Source of the DNA: Emticicia sp. C21
GTDB lineage: Bacteria; Bacteroidota; Bacteroidia; Cytophagales; Spirosomataceae
DNA length: 64,000 nucleotides
Reading direction: 5' to 3'
NCBI RefSeq assembly: GCF_003418935.1
Contig: NZ_QVMT01000008.1
Span: 109,920 to 173,919, forward strand
The notes beneath the pieces are model-generated. The model had not been told where the DNA came from, ran no database searches, and saw only the letters and a program-made list of their open reading frames with translations. The position numbers and the translations under genes are program-made. Positions within the stretch are counted from its first letter, which is position 1. Every line of letters starts with the position of its first letter. Below are positions 54,847 to 63,595 of the stretch, piece by piece.

Positions 54847-56172
54847 ATGAAAATCTTAAGAATAAACATCGCCAATAGTTATAGCATTCTTATGCTATTC
54901 GTATTTATTTTTAATTCTATAAACTGTACAGCCCAACTCGATAGACGGCTAAATGAACTTTCCCGGGTTGTAAACACAGGAGCCCGGCTTTTCAGAGAAG
55001 TTGATGGATTGATTAAAGAAACTAAAAGAACTACAGCTGAATTTAACAAGTCGGTAAAAGTAGTAAAAGGCAATGATAAAGCATTAGTAGCTAACAACCA
55101 GCTAACCAAACCAAAGTTCAAAAAGGGTAACTTTACCAATTTTGTATGGGAGCCTGTTGCACAATTTGATGGTCAATTATTCCCTGCCATGATCATAAGT
55201 ATGGCAAACTATAAAGGTGATGTTAATGAGCCATTCATGAACTCGGTAAAAAGCAGTGCGTTAGGATTCAGATTCAATAGTAGTAATTCTTATATTCCAT
55301 TAAAATGGGAAATTGAAAGCGTTGACAAGAAATATTTCGATAAAGTAACTGGCGATTTTATGTTTGAAAATGCAAACCAGGAATTATACTTTATGCCCAA
55401 TATACCCTGGAATTTTTCTACTTTATCAAAACAGACATCCAGTACCCCAATAAACATAATTTATCGGCTTTATGATGACAATGGCAATAAAGTTGAAAAA
55501 GCTGTGCCATTATTTATGAGAAGTATCAATGATTGTATTTTTCAATATCAGGATAAGAAATTTGATTTCCTCTTTAGTGCATTTATTCAGGAACAACACC
55601 CCGAGATAGATAAGATATTAAAAGAAGCGTTAGCTACTAAGTTTATTAGCTCAATAGCTGCCTATCAGGGGAAAAAAGATGTTGATACTAAAACACTGGT
55701 ATTAGTAGCTGCCATTTGGAAAGTTTTGCACGATAGGGGCATCCAATATAGTAGCATAACTACTACTTCTACAGTAGATAATAATATTTATAGCCAGAAT
55801 GTACGAACTTTTGATAATTCTCTAAAAACAAATCAAGCAAATTGTGTAGATGGTACAATAGTTTTTGCTTCCATTTTAAGGGCAACGGGCATTGCAACTA
55901 CTTTGGTTCTAACAAGCAATCACTGCTTTTTAGGGTTTAAGACATCTCCCGATTCAAACAATCTTATCTACTTAGAAACAACGCTCCTTTCTGATTCTGA
56001 ATTTATAGCGGTAGCAAAAACAGCAAAAGCAAAAGACGATGCATACCTGAAACAATTTTTTAAAGCCATTGAAGTAGGCAAAGCAAATTATAAATCATCT
56101 TACGCTAAAAATGATATAACAGAAATAGACGTAGATTATTACAGACGATTTCTCAGGCCATTACCTTTTTAA
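54847..56172 (+). CDS. Exported transglutaminase-like (papain-fold) protein
   Basis: A 441-residue exported protein with an N-terminal signal and an Arg/Lys-rich helical region (~25-75). The C-terminal half has a transglutaminase-like core: NCVDGTIVFASILRATGI (Cys ~332), SNHCFLGF (His ~359) and an acidic residue in YLETTLL. The Cys-His-acid order fits peptidase or amidase chemistry in the periplasm. The domain call rests on these motifs only. Confidence 0.7.
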   Translation: MKILRINIANSYSILMLFVFIFNSINCTAQLDRRLNELSRVVNTGARLFREVDGLIKETKRTTAEFNKSVKVVKGNDKALVANNQLTKPKFKKGNFTNFVWEPVAQFDGQLFPAMIISMANYKGDVNEPFMNSVKSSALGFRFNSSNSYIPLKWEIESVDKKYFDKVTGDFMFENANQELYFMPNIPWNFSTLSKQTSSTPINIIYRLYDDNGNKVEKAVPLFMRSINDCIFQYQDKKFDFLFSAFIQEQHPEIDKILKEALATKFISSIAAYQGKKDVDTKTLVLVAAIWKVLHDRGIQYSSITTTSTVDNNIYSQNVRTFDNSLKTNQANCVDGTIVFASILRATGIATTLVLTSNHCFLGFKTSPDSNNLIYLETTLLSDSEFIAVAKTAKAKDDAYLKQFFKAIEVGKANYKSSYAKNDITEIDVDYYRRFLRPLPF

Positions 56173-56361
56173 GATAGTACACAATCATCGATAACTATCA
56201 TGGCATAACAAGAAAGGAAAACGAATGTACATTGATTCAAAATTAATGATGAGTTACATAACTTTTATAAGCCGGGATTTTTTATTATTGAAATCGCTCG
56301 AAACTGCTGGTGTTTTCAAACCATTTAGTTTATTTTACGAAAGATAAACCCATCATCATTT

Positions 56362-58737
56362 GTGAAAATTACTGCCTTTATTTTATTGCTGTTTTTAGCT
56401 GTGCAAGGTTTCTCCCAAACCCAGAACATTCACGGAATAATTTTTGATAATATAAGCAAAGCTCCTCTCCCATCTGTCAGTATTGAAACTGATGGTATCA
56501 TGACACAATCCGATTCTTTAGGGAGATTTGTATTAAATAACATAGCAATCGGACGAAAAATAGTAAAAGTTACACATATCGGCTACGAAACCTTTTATAC
56601 CGAAGCCTTTATTCTGAGTTCTACAAAAGAAGTAAATCTCGAAATACCCTTAAAAAAAAATACAATTCTTCTCAATGAAGTTACCATAACTGCTAAATCA
56701 ACCTCCACCGACCCCTTCAATAACCTGGCCTATGTTAGTGCGAGGTCTTTTACCGCCGAAGAAACCGAGCGTACACCTGCCGCTGTCAATGACCCGGCCC
56801 GTATGGCTTTATCTTTTATGGCCGTACAGGGCGGAAGAAAAGACAGCGATAACCAACTCGTCATAAGAGGAAATTCTCCGATGGGAATACTCTGGCGGAT
56901 TGAAGGGGTAGATATTCCAAGCCCTAATCATTTTACAAAGCACGGAGCATCTTCAGGTGGCGTAACTGTATTCAGCGCGGCACTCATCAGTCGTTCTGAT
57001 TTTTTTGTGGGCGGCATGCCCGCCGAATATGGCAATGCGCTTGCCGGAGCTTTTGATATCCGTTTAAGGCAGGGGAATCAATATAAACAGCATTATAAAG
57101 CAAAAATAAGTTTTTTAGGAATAGATTTTAGTACTGAAGGTCCTATTAAAAAAGGGTTTTCGAGTTATGTGTTCAATTACCGCTACTCTACGCTTGGTTT
57201 ACTTAACCAGATGAAATTGTTTTTGGGTGATGAACGAAGCATCTCAATTTTTCAGGATTTATCTTTCAATATTGTTTTTAACTCAAAAGACTATCGCAAA
57301 CGAACAAATATCTATGCTGTCGGGGGAATGAGTTCAGAAAATAATTTCCCGGTAGAAGACCCGGCTAAAAGGCAATTGGGCGTTTGGGATGATTTTGAAG
57401 ACCGCTGGAGAATATCAGATGTCGGCATCATCGGTGTAAATCATACCCGGACTATCAATTCACACGCATCTATCAAGTTGGGTATGGCTTTGGTTGAAAG
57501 TAATATACATCTCACAAGTGATTCATTAGGCTTAATTAACGAAAAATTCAGATTCGACAACGAAAAATATATCGACAAACGACTGGTGGTTTCAGTGCAC
57601 TATCAAAACCAGTTAACGCCAAAAACATTTGTAAAAATTGGTTCAATGAATAATTTTCTGAACTTCAGGTTCTTAAAAGAGGTTCAACCAAGGTACTTAT
57701 ACACCAACCCGCAGCAATTTGCCGACAGGCGACAAATCATGACTGACGGCATGGGCAATACCCAATACTCGCAGCTATATGCACAAATGGTGCACAAATT
57801 TACTCCGAAACTTACTGTCAATACGGGTTTTCATCTCATGTATTTTGCGCTGAATAAAAACATTTCTTTTGAACCAAGATTTTCGGCAAAATATACACTC
57901 AATCAATCAGGCACATTGAGTTTTGCTTATGGTCTACATAGCCAGCTTTTACCCATGAGCAGCTATTTCATTACGCAAAAACAGGAGATTGATGGCAAAA
58001 CTGTGGATGTATACCCCAATAGAAATGTCGATTTCCCAAAGTCTCATCATTTCGTTTTAGGATATAGATTTATCACAAAAAATGACTGGAAACTGGCAAC
58101 TGAACTATATATGCAATTGTTAAGACGCGTATTGGTTTTACCGTATCCGAATAGTAACTTCTGGTTTTTAAATATGGCAGATGGCTATCCTGATAATACC
58201 CTTGTGGCAAAGGGCAGCGGAAAGAATTATGGTATTGATGTATCTGTTGAAAAGAAGTTTTCAAAAAAGTACTATTTCAGAGCAAATGCTTCGCTTTTCG
58301 ATGCCTCCTACAAAACTTTAGATGCGATAAATTATATTTCTGATTTTAGTAATGGATATAGTACCAATATGACCTTTGGCAGAGAATTCAACTTTAAGAA
58401 TAAAAATGTACTACAAATCGGAGTGAGAGCCATGGTAAGTGGCGGATTCCGGTATTCACCAGCAGATGTAGAAGCCTCTGCGAAATACTATACTTATATA
58501 CCAATTATCCCCCTGACAAATACTTTAAAGGCGCCAACTTATTATAGAATGGATGGCAGAATCTCTTACCGTATCAATAAAAGAAAACTCGCATCCATCA
58601 TATCGGTTGATGTTCAAAACCTGACAAACCATCAGAACTACTCCAAAGTTGATTTCAATCTGGCAACCAAATCTCTCCTGCTTCAAAGAAAATCAGGCGG
58701 ATTAGTACCGGTATTATCCTGCCAGATAGATTTTTAA
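56362..58737 (+). CDS. TonB-dependent receptor with CarboxypepD_reg-like N-terminus
   Basis: A 791-residue outer-membrane protein. I use the GTG at 56362 because it opens a signal peptide (KITAFILLLFLAVQGFSQ) and no ATG lies in frame upstream. Residues ~20-98 are a carboxypeptidase-regulatory-like beta-sandwich (GIIFDNISKAPLPSVSIETD, VTHIGYETFYTEAF). A plug follows (LVIRGNSPMGILWRIEGVDI, FVGGMPAEYGNALAGAFDI) and a 22-strand-type barrel ending in ...PVLSCQIDF with a terminal Phe. No SusD partner is next to it. Ligand unknown. Confidence 0.92.
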   Translation: MKITAFILLLFLAVQGFSQTQNIHGIIFDNISKAPLPSVSIETDGIMTQSDSLGRFVLNNIAIGRKIVKVTHIGYETFYTEAFILSSTKEVNLEIPLKKNTILLNEVTITAKSTSTDPFNNLAYVSARSFTAEETERTPAAVNDPARMALSFMAVQGGRKDSDNQLVIRGNSPMGILWRIEGVDIPSPNHFTKHGASSGGVTVFSAALISRSDFFVGGMPAEYGNALAGAFDIRLRQGNQYKQHYKAKISFLGIDFSTEGPIKKGFSSYVFNYRYSTLGLLNQMKLFLGDERSISIFQDLSFNIVFNSKDYRKRTNIYAVGGMSSENNFPVEDPAKRQLGVWDDFEDRWRISDVGIIGVNHTRTINSHASIKLGMALVESNIHLTSDSLGLINEKFRFDNEKYIDKRLVVSVHYQNQLTPKTFVKIGSMNNFLNFRFLKEVQPRYLYTNPQQFADRRQIMTDGMGNTQYSQLYAQMVHKFTPKLTVNTGFHLMYFALNKNISFEPRFSAKYTLNQSGTLSFAYGLHSQLLPMSSYFITQKQEIDGKTVDVYPNRNVDFPKSHHFVLGYRFITKNDWKLATELYMQLLRRVLVLPYPNSNFWFLNMADGYPDNTLVAKGSGKNYGIDVSVEKKFSKKYYFRANASLFDASYKTLDAINYISDFSNGYSTNMTFGREFNFKNKNVLQIGVRAMVSGGFRYSPADVEASAKYYTYIPIIPLTNTLKAPTYYRMDGRISYRINKRKLASIISVDVQNLTNHQNYSKVDFNLATKSLLLQRKSGGLVPVLSCQIDF

Positions 58738-59096
58738 TACAAATTTGGGTTTAATAGTTTTGCAGATGTTCACCGTAAGTAATTTAGTAAGTGTTTGAGT
58801 TATTTATTAGTCATAAGAATTAAAGTTAATGCCAAAATAGAATGTATGCGCTTGAAAATATTAATAAGCCTGTTGGCGCATTTTCTTATCAGATAAAACA
58901 AGTTTATAATTCTGAAGAAACTATTATGGCGGCAGCTATAACACATTATTATATTACTTACGTATAAAATAATAAGTCAAAATAAATCTTAAATATAATG
59001 AGTAGAGCTATTCTATAAAGCGTGAATTTAGGTTTAAAAGTAATAATTCTGAGATGATTTTTGGAGTTGAATATTATTAGTGTTATAACTATTCTA
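58738..59096. other. Intergenic stretch, nothing recognised
   Basis: These 359 bases between two convergent genes are AT-rich with no ORF, RNA gene or convincing terminator. A weak 6-bp pair ATGCGC/GCGCAT surrounds 58847-58883. Confidence 0.4.
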
Positions 59097-59666
59097 TTAT
59101 AATATACCTTGGACCACTATTTTCAACTCCGGCAACACTTCTCTACTAAACCATTCATTTTTAGCCTGCCAGATATTGTTTCTCGGTGAGGGGTGCGGCA
59201 AAGGAAAAAACTCAGGCAGATACTCCTGATAATGGCGGACGGTTTCGGTGAGGGTGTTTTTGACTCTTGTGCCTAAGTAGTAGTTCTGAGCATATTGGCC
59301 TACCAATAGCATGAGTTCTACGTTTGGCATTTTATCCAATAACTGGCGGTGCCATAGTGGGGCGCATTCGGGACGAGGGGGTAGGTCTCCGCTTTTGCCT
59401 GTGCCGGGGTAGCAGAAGCCCATCGGTATTACGGCAAAGAGGTTTGTATTATAGAAGGTTTCTTTATCTACGTTTAGCCATGCGCGGAGGTTGTCTCCGC
59501 TTTTGTCATTCCACGGGATGCCGGAGTTGTGCACGATTCTACCTGGTGCCTGGCCTACTATTATGATTTTACTGTTTGTACTTGCTGCTACTACCGGATT
59601 GACCCCTCCTACCAGATGTTGTTCGCATGTTTTGCAGTTTTTTATTTGGGAGAGGAGAGTTTGCAT
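59097..59666 (-). CDS. Uracil-DNA glycosylase family protein, intact
   Basis: A 189-residue UDG-superfamily protein. Motif A is GQAPGR (residues 38-43) with a following GIPWND, and the motif C loop is HPSPRNN (158-164). Four cysteines, Cys11 and Cys14 (CKTC), Cys85 (GFCYPG) and Cys101 (PECAP), could hold an iron-sulphur cluster as in family 4/5 enzymes; that is inference. It removes uracil from DNA to start base-excision repair. Its last ~33 codons recur as antisense scraps beside all five HTH genes, and an N-terminal scrap lies at 60422-60568. This is the only full-length copy in the window. Confidence 0.9.
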   Translation of the reverse strand: MQTLLSQIKNCKTCEQHLVGGVNPVVAASTNSKIIIVGQAPGRIVHNSGIPWNDKSGDNLRAWLNVDKETFYNTNLFAVIPMGFCYPGTGKSGDLPPRPECAPLWHRQLLDKMPNVELMLLVGQYAQNYYLGTRVKNTLTETVRHYQEYLPEFFPLPHPSPRNNIWQAKNEWFSREVLPELKIVVQGIL

Positions 59667-59722
59667 AAACTATAAAGATAGGCACTATAAAGGATAATTG
59701 ATTATATCTATTAATGCTAAAA

Positions 59723-60319
59723 TCAGAAGTATGTAATCTCTCTTTTAGTCATGCCTACTTTATGAAAGTCGTTTTCTGTAAAGTCTTTTTTTGATGCTTC
59801 TTTTACAATCCAGTTACCTTGTTTATCGTAAATATAATCATACTTTATTATTTCTTTCAATGATGTATTTTTGTTGGTGTTAACCTCTTCCTTTACATTT
59901 TTATACTTATCATATTTTAATTTAGTTTCTACAAGACCAAAACCGCCGGGAGTTATTTCATCACTCATTTCTTCTCCTACCAGGTAATTCCGTACTACTT
60001 CACCGTTCGGTTTGTAAGAATAAGCAATTTTTTCAATTACTCTATTTTTAATGGTAATTGTGCTCTCTATCAGCTTATTGTCGTTAGAATAAACATAGTC
60101 CACGGTACATCCTTTTTCTTGTGGGCATCCGCATATACATTCATTTTCTTTATGAATAATGAGGCCCGATTTATTATAAATCTCTGTTACCGGTAAAGAG
60201 TTATCCTTAATAGTAATAACCTTTTCAGGTTTTCCTCTTAAGTTAGATTTCTGCCAATCGTTTTGTGGTTCTGAAGGAACAGCAATAAAAAAAAGCAGTG
60301 ATAAAATAAAGTTTAACAT
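59723..60319 (-). CDS. Small exported protein, family not recognised
   Basis: A 198-residue protein with a short hydrophobic signal (MLNFILSLLFFIAVPS). The body has a Cys cluster (ENECICGCPQEKGC) and YD-like strands (IAYSYKPNGEVVRNYLVG, KYDYIYDKQGNWIVKEAS). It lies between the intact UDG and the UDG N-terminal scrap. Function unknown; secreted beta-rich protein. Confidence 0.72.
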   Translation of the reverse strand: MLNFILSLLFFIAVPSEPQNDWQKSNLRGKPEKVITIKDNSLPVTEIYNKSGLIIHKENECICGCPQEKGCTVDYVYSNDNKLIESTITIKNRVIEKIAYSYKPNGEVVRNYLVGEEMSDEITPGGFGLVETKLKYDKYKNVKEEVNTNKNTSLKEIIKYDYIYDKQGNWIVKEASKKDFTENDFHKVGMTKREITYF

Positions 60320-60421
60320 GTGTTTTGGTTAAATGGGTATTGTTAAAAATCTTCTTGAATTTAATAAGAACAAAGGAAATTAAATTTTATACCGAAAACA
60401 AAAACAATGGAAGAATAAAGT

Positions 60422-60568
60422 TTAAGGGTGATGCACGATTCTACCCGGGGCCTGGCCTACTATTATGATTTTGCTCTCTTTACTTGCTGCTACTACCGGG
60501 TTTACTCCGCTCACCAGGTGCTGTTCGCATGTTTTGCAGTTTTTTATTTGGGTGAGGAGGTTGAGCAT
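60422..60568 (-). pseudogene. UDG N-terminal fragment
   Basis: From ATG 60568 the minus strand encodes 48 residues matching the N-terminus of the intact UDG: QIKNCKTCEQHLV.GVNPVV, SKIIIVGQAPGRIVH. It ends HHP-stop at 60422. The match is lost after motif A, so the active-site loop is gone. The intact gene is 0.75 kb away in the same orientation. This is a partial duplication and not expected to be functional. Confidence 0.88.
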
Positions 60569-60682
60569 TACAAACGCTTACTAATATTTTATATTACTTT
60601 CTAATAATAACGGGCTTAATTCTTTAAACTGTATATTAAAATCCAAAGAAATAAACCCGCATTTAATTTATTCTAAATAACT

Positions 60683-61750
60683 TTATAAATAATACCCTAC
60701 TGTTTTCTCTAACTCACTTGATTGACTATATATATCGTCAAGTGTTTTAAGTTCAGCCTTTAATTCCTTTTTATCTGCATCAAAGGTAGCTATATACTTT
60801 TTATTAGGATTATTTAAGTATAATCTACAGATAGGCTTTCTGTTATTATCGTCTAAAAAGACAGCAAAATATGATTGTGCATCGCGATATGTTATCCTGT
60901 TAACTGGGACAGTAGTTCTTAATATCGACCTTACAATATAAAAGGCTTCCAGTTCTTCAGCCGTAGTAACAACTTTATCTTCAGGTTCGGTTGGAATAGA
61001 GATTTGCTGCACAGGTTCTTCTACTACAATAGAGGCATTATCAGGAGTAATAGCTGATTTTAGTCTATCGTTTAATGTATCATTAATAACATTGGCAAAA
61101 GTACGCTTTACTAATGGTCTAAATCCCTCTAATACCTTTGCAGTTACCATATTAGGGTAAACTTGTTTGGCAAAATATCTTACAAACTCATCGTTAGGTT
61201 CTTGTAACTCTTGCAATACTAATTGTCTGATTTCATTAATATATTTAAGCTCGCTTGCAGACTGATAGATATTATTACTATCAAAATAAGCTTTATGAAA
61301 ATCTCTTAATTTTTCGATTTGTCCATCTTTAATTTCTTCGATATTAAACTCCAAAAATGGCTTTTCATCCATTTTATTAGGTTCTACTAAATCCGTGTAA
61401 AACCTGAAAATTAATCCATTAGTTAATATCGCAAATTTGGCTTTAGATACATGGAAGTATCGCAGTAATTGTCCATCATGGATACTTAGGTTTTGCTTCC
61501 AATGCTTGCATTCAACTAATATAATTGGGTCGCTATCTCTAAAGATTGCATAATCAATTTTCTCGCCCTTTTTTGTCCCAATATCGCATATAAATTCCGG
61601 TACTACTTCTAGAGGGTTAAATACATCATAGCCTAACACTTGAAGAAAAGGCATAATAAATGCATTTTTTGTAGCTTCTTCTGTATGAATGTTGTCTTTC
61701 AATTTAGTAACTCTTTCACTGAATTGTTTAATCTGGTCTTTAAAGTCCAT
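60683..61750 (-). CDS. Solo HsdR N-terminal (PD-(D/E)XK) domain protein
   Basis: A 355-residue cytoplasmic protein. The N-terminal ~150 residues match the HSDR_N/HSDR_N_2 endonuclease domain of type I restriction enzymes: NAFIMPFLQVLGYDVFNP, KIDYAIF (Asp66), IILVECKHW (Glu80, Lys82) and FAILTNGLIFRFYTDL. The nuclease triad is present. The C-terminal half (VKRTFANVINDTLNDRLKSA, YYL end) is not a helicase, and no hsdM or hsdS gene is nearby, so it is not a type I system. Such solo proteins are common; a role in phage defence or DNA repair is a guess. Confidence 0.85.
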   Translation of the reverse strand: MDFKDQIKQFSERVTKLKDNIHTEEATKNAFIMPFLQVLGYDVFNPLEVVPEFICDIGTKKGEKIDYAIFRDSDPIILVECKHWKQNLSIHDGQLLRYFHVSKAKFAILTNGLIFRFYTDLVEPNKMDEKPFLEFNIEEIKDGQIEKLRDFHKAYFDSNNIYQSASELKYINEIRQLVLQELQEPNDEFVRYFAKQVYPNMVTAKVLEGFRPLVKRTFANVINDTLNDRLKSAITPDNASIVVEEPVQQISIPTEPEDKVVTTAEELEAFYIVRSILRTTVPVNRITYRDAQSYFAVFLDDNNRKPICRLYLNNPNKKYIATFDADKKELKAELKTLDDIYSQSSELEKTVGYYL

Positions 61751-61803
61751 AGCATTTGGTTGTTTTAGGTTAAAAAATAAAATAGGTTATATACTCTCTT
61801 TTA

Positions 61804-61832
61804 CTTTTGTGAGAGAAATACTCTTACAAAAG
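61804..61832. other. Hairpin upstream of the HsdR-N gene
   Basis: CTTTTGTGAGAG pairs with CTCTTACAAAAG over 12 bp with one G-T pair and an AAATA loop, 54 bases before the start of the minus-strand gene. It could be an operator or an mRNA structure. Confidence 0.4.
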
Positions 61833-61996
61833 CTATTTTATCAGTCGTTTTCATGGAATAGTTACAAGAATACAAAAAATATTAATAAAAAAGGCAGTTA
61901 TTCTAGCATTTATTTAAAGGCATCAAAATAATAATAGCAAAGTTCCGTACTTTTTAATTACATTATTTCTCATTTATCTATTTCTAGTATTGCCTG

Positions 61997-62090
61997 CCCT
62001 GCGAGATATTATCAAATAAACCAAAATACGACACAATATATACGTTACAAAGATTTACTATTGAAAGTATCACGAACATTACTTATTAAG
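61997..62090 (+). pseudogene. Scrap of the TolB/amidohydrolase-type gene 5' end
   Basis: CTGCGAGATATTATCAAA... through TATATACGTTACAAAGATT, then TCACGAACATTA matches 63708-63800 of the gene starting at 63596 (LQDTTKAAKDTTKYIRYKDL then ASRTL) with roughly three-quarters identity, one deleted base and an internal stop. The fragment lies on the same strand 1.7 kb ahead of the intact gene. It is a decayed partial copy. Confidence 0.75.
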
Positions 62091-62152
62091 AAGCATACAT
62101 CCTTTCGAAAGATTATCCCCAATAACAATTCCCCTTATTTATGGTCCCTTGG

Positions 62153-62174
62153 AGACGTATTGCAATACGTCTCT
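62153..62174. repeat. Perfect 22-bp palindrome
   Basis: GAGACGTATTG is followed directly by its exact reverse complement. Palindromes with GAGACG...CGTCTC arms are a recurrent REP-like type in several phyla. Only one copy is in this window. Confidence 0.6.
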
Positions 62175-62311
62175 ACCAGAATTGGCGAAAATACTATTTC
62201 ATACTCTCCTCCTCAACAGTCTGATTCTACCAAAAACCTCCCCAAACCCTTTGAAAACAGAATCCAAAGCCAGAAATTTACTGGATTACAATCTACACAA
62301 CAATTAAGAAA

Positions 62312-63238
62312 ATGGAAAAAGAGAAAATGAATGCAGGTGGCAGGGGTATCACCGACTATAAGCCTGAGTATGACGAGCAAGCCTATAATTATTGCCTGTT
62401 AGGGGCTACGAATGAGACGTTGGCCGAATTTTTTGGGGTGTCTGATACGACTATTAAAAAATGGATGAAGAAGTATCCGGGTTTTCAGGAGTCTGTCAGG
62501 AATGGGAAAGAACTGGCCGATATGCAGGTAGCCAGAAGTCTGTTCAGAAGGGCGGTTGGGTATACTTACGAGCAGGTAGTTTCGGAGTTTGTCAGGGTAG
62601 CAGACAATCAAGAGGAGCCTGAAAAGGTTAACCATACAGTGAGAACCTTTCTGCATGCCGACAGTAATGGTTCGCAAAAAAGCAGTTTAGCGACCATTCA
62701 AGGAGAACTGGAAAAGGTTACCAATACGGTAGGAACCTATTTGAATGAGAACAACAATAGTGTGCAGAAAAGCAGTTTAACAACCATTCAAGAGGAACTG
62801 GAAAAGGTGATAAATATGGTGAAAACCTTTGTGAATGCCGACAGCGACGGTTTGCAGAAAATCAGTACATCGACCACTCAGACGGAACCAGAAAAGGTGA
62901 CCCATACGGTGGAAACCTTTTTGGATGAGGAAAGGAAAGGTTTGCAGAAAAGCAGTGCAACGACCACCCAAACGGAACCGGAAAAGGTGACCAATACGGT
63001 AGGAACCTTTTTGAATGAGGAAAGGGAGGGTTTGCAGAAAATCAGGGTGACAACCAGGGAAGTAATACCAGACGTGAGGGCACAGATATTCTGGTTAAAG
63101 AACCGTCAGCCGAAGCTCTGGCGGGATAAACAGGAGATTGACCATACGACGAAAGGTGAAAAGATGTCTTACGTCAAGATATTTGAGCTGCCTGATGATG
63201 GGCGCAACGATTACAGCAACCTTAAAAATAACTACTAA
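62312..63238 (+). CDS. Phage terminase small-subunit-like protein with five internal 30-residue repeats
   Basis: A 308-residue protein. Residues ~10-98 match phage terminase small subunit: YKPEYDEQAYNYCLLGATNE, a helix-turn-helix (LAEFFGVSDTTIKKWMKKYP), then VARSLFRRAVGYTYE. The conserved C-terminal part RAQIFWLKNRQPKLWRDKQE follows only after five consecutive repeats of exactly 30 residues (104-253), each starting EKV.N/H.V.TF/YL. Ordinary family members have about 20-40 residues there. There is no large terminase, capsid or integrase gene nearby. The HTH suggests DNA binding; it may be a domesticated or remnant phage gene with an expanded linker. Confidence 0.8.
   Translation: MEKEKMNAGGRGITDYKPEYDEQAYNYCLLGATNETLAEFFGVSDTTIKKWMKKYPGFQESVRNGKELADMQVARSLFRRAVGYTYEQVVSEFVRVADNQEEPEKVNHTVRTFLHADSNGSQKSSLATIQGELEKVTNTVGTYLNENNNSVQKSSLTTIQEELEKVINMVKTFVNADSDGLQKISTSTTQTEPEKVTHTVETFLDEERKGLQKSSATTTQTEPEKVTNTVGTFLNEEREGLQKIRVTTREVIPDVRAQIFWLKNRQPKLWRDKQEIDHTTKGEKMSYVKIFELPDDGRNDYSNLKNNY
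62621..63070 (+). repeat. Five tandem 90-bp in-frame repeats
   Basis: Units start at 62621, 62711, 62801, 62891 and 62981, each with GAAAAGGT(T/G)A and exactly 90 bases long, with no slippage. Units 3-5 share the ACCACTCAGACGGAACC-like end; units 1-2 share ACCATTCAAG.GGAACTG. Confidence 0.9.
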
Positions 63239-63286
63239 AAATGGCAACATTATACAGTCATTTCCTGTTGAGGCGGACGGCCAGTC

Positions 63287-63349
63287 TACGATTAAAAATC
63301 TAGGTTAAAATAATGTATGGAGAAAAGGTAGTTCAGATTTTTAATCGTA
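63287..63349. repeat. 15-bp perfect inverted repeat
   Basis: TACGATTAAAAATCT (63287-63301) and AGATTTTTAATCGTA (63335-63349) are exact reverse complements with a 33-base spacer. It lies after the terminase-like gene. Confidence 0.65.
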
Positions 63350-63390
63350 CGAGTTTAAATGACTCCTGCTTTTTTGGACGCCCAGTCCGA

Positions 63391-63419
63391 GTTACTTTTT
63401 TTCAGGTAAAAAAAGTAAC
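63391..63419. repeat. 12-bp perfect hairpin
   Basis: GTTACTTTTTTT pairs with AAAAAAAGTAAC across a CAGGT loop. T- and A-runs in the arms would permit termination, but the GC-poor stem is weak. It belongs to an inverted-repeat-rich stretch (63239-63595) that holds no credible gene. Confidence 0.6.
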
Positions 63420-63595
63420 AACCCGGGATTATGAAAGAAAACAATATAAGACATGGCTGTCAATATTGAAAGAATACGGTAGCTGTCATTTAAAAACCTC
63501 AAACCATTTCTATGTTTATTTACCACCACCGCACTCAAATACTCAGAAATTTTAATATTTTTACCGAAAAACACTTCTATAAAAACTTCTTTTAC

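Noticed and set aside
62061-62330. 89-residue plus-strand ORF before the terminase-like gene
   Set aside because: Its first part is the decayed amidohydrolase scrap read in a shifted frame and it runs through the palindrome; it overlaps the better-supported gene.
62621-63070. Possible CRISPR-like array
   Set aside because: The 90-bp units are continuous coding repeats without unique spacers and keep one reading frame inside a gene.
63313-63555. 80-residue plus-strand ORF in the inverted-repeat stretch
   Set aside because: It runs across both inverted repeats, has no signal, domain or homologous pattern, and looks random.
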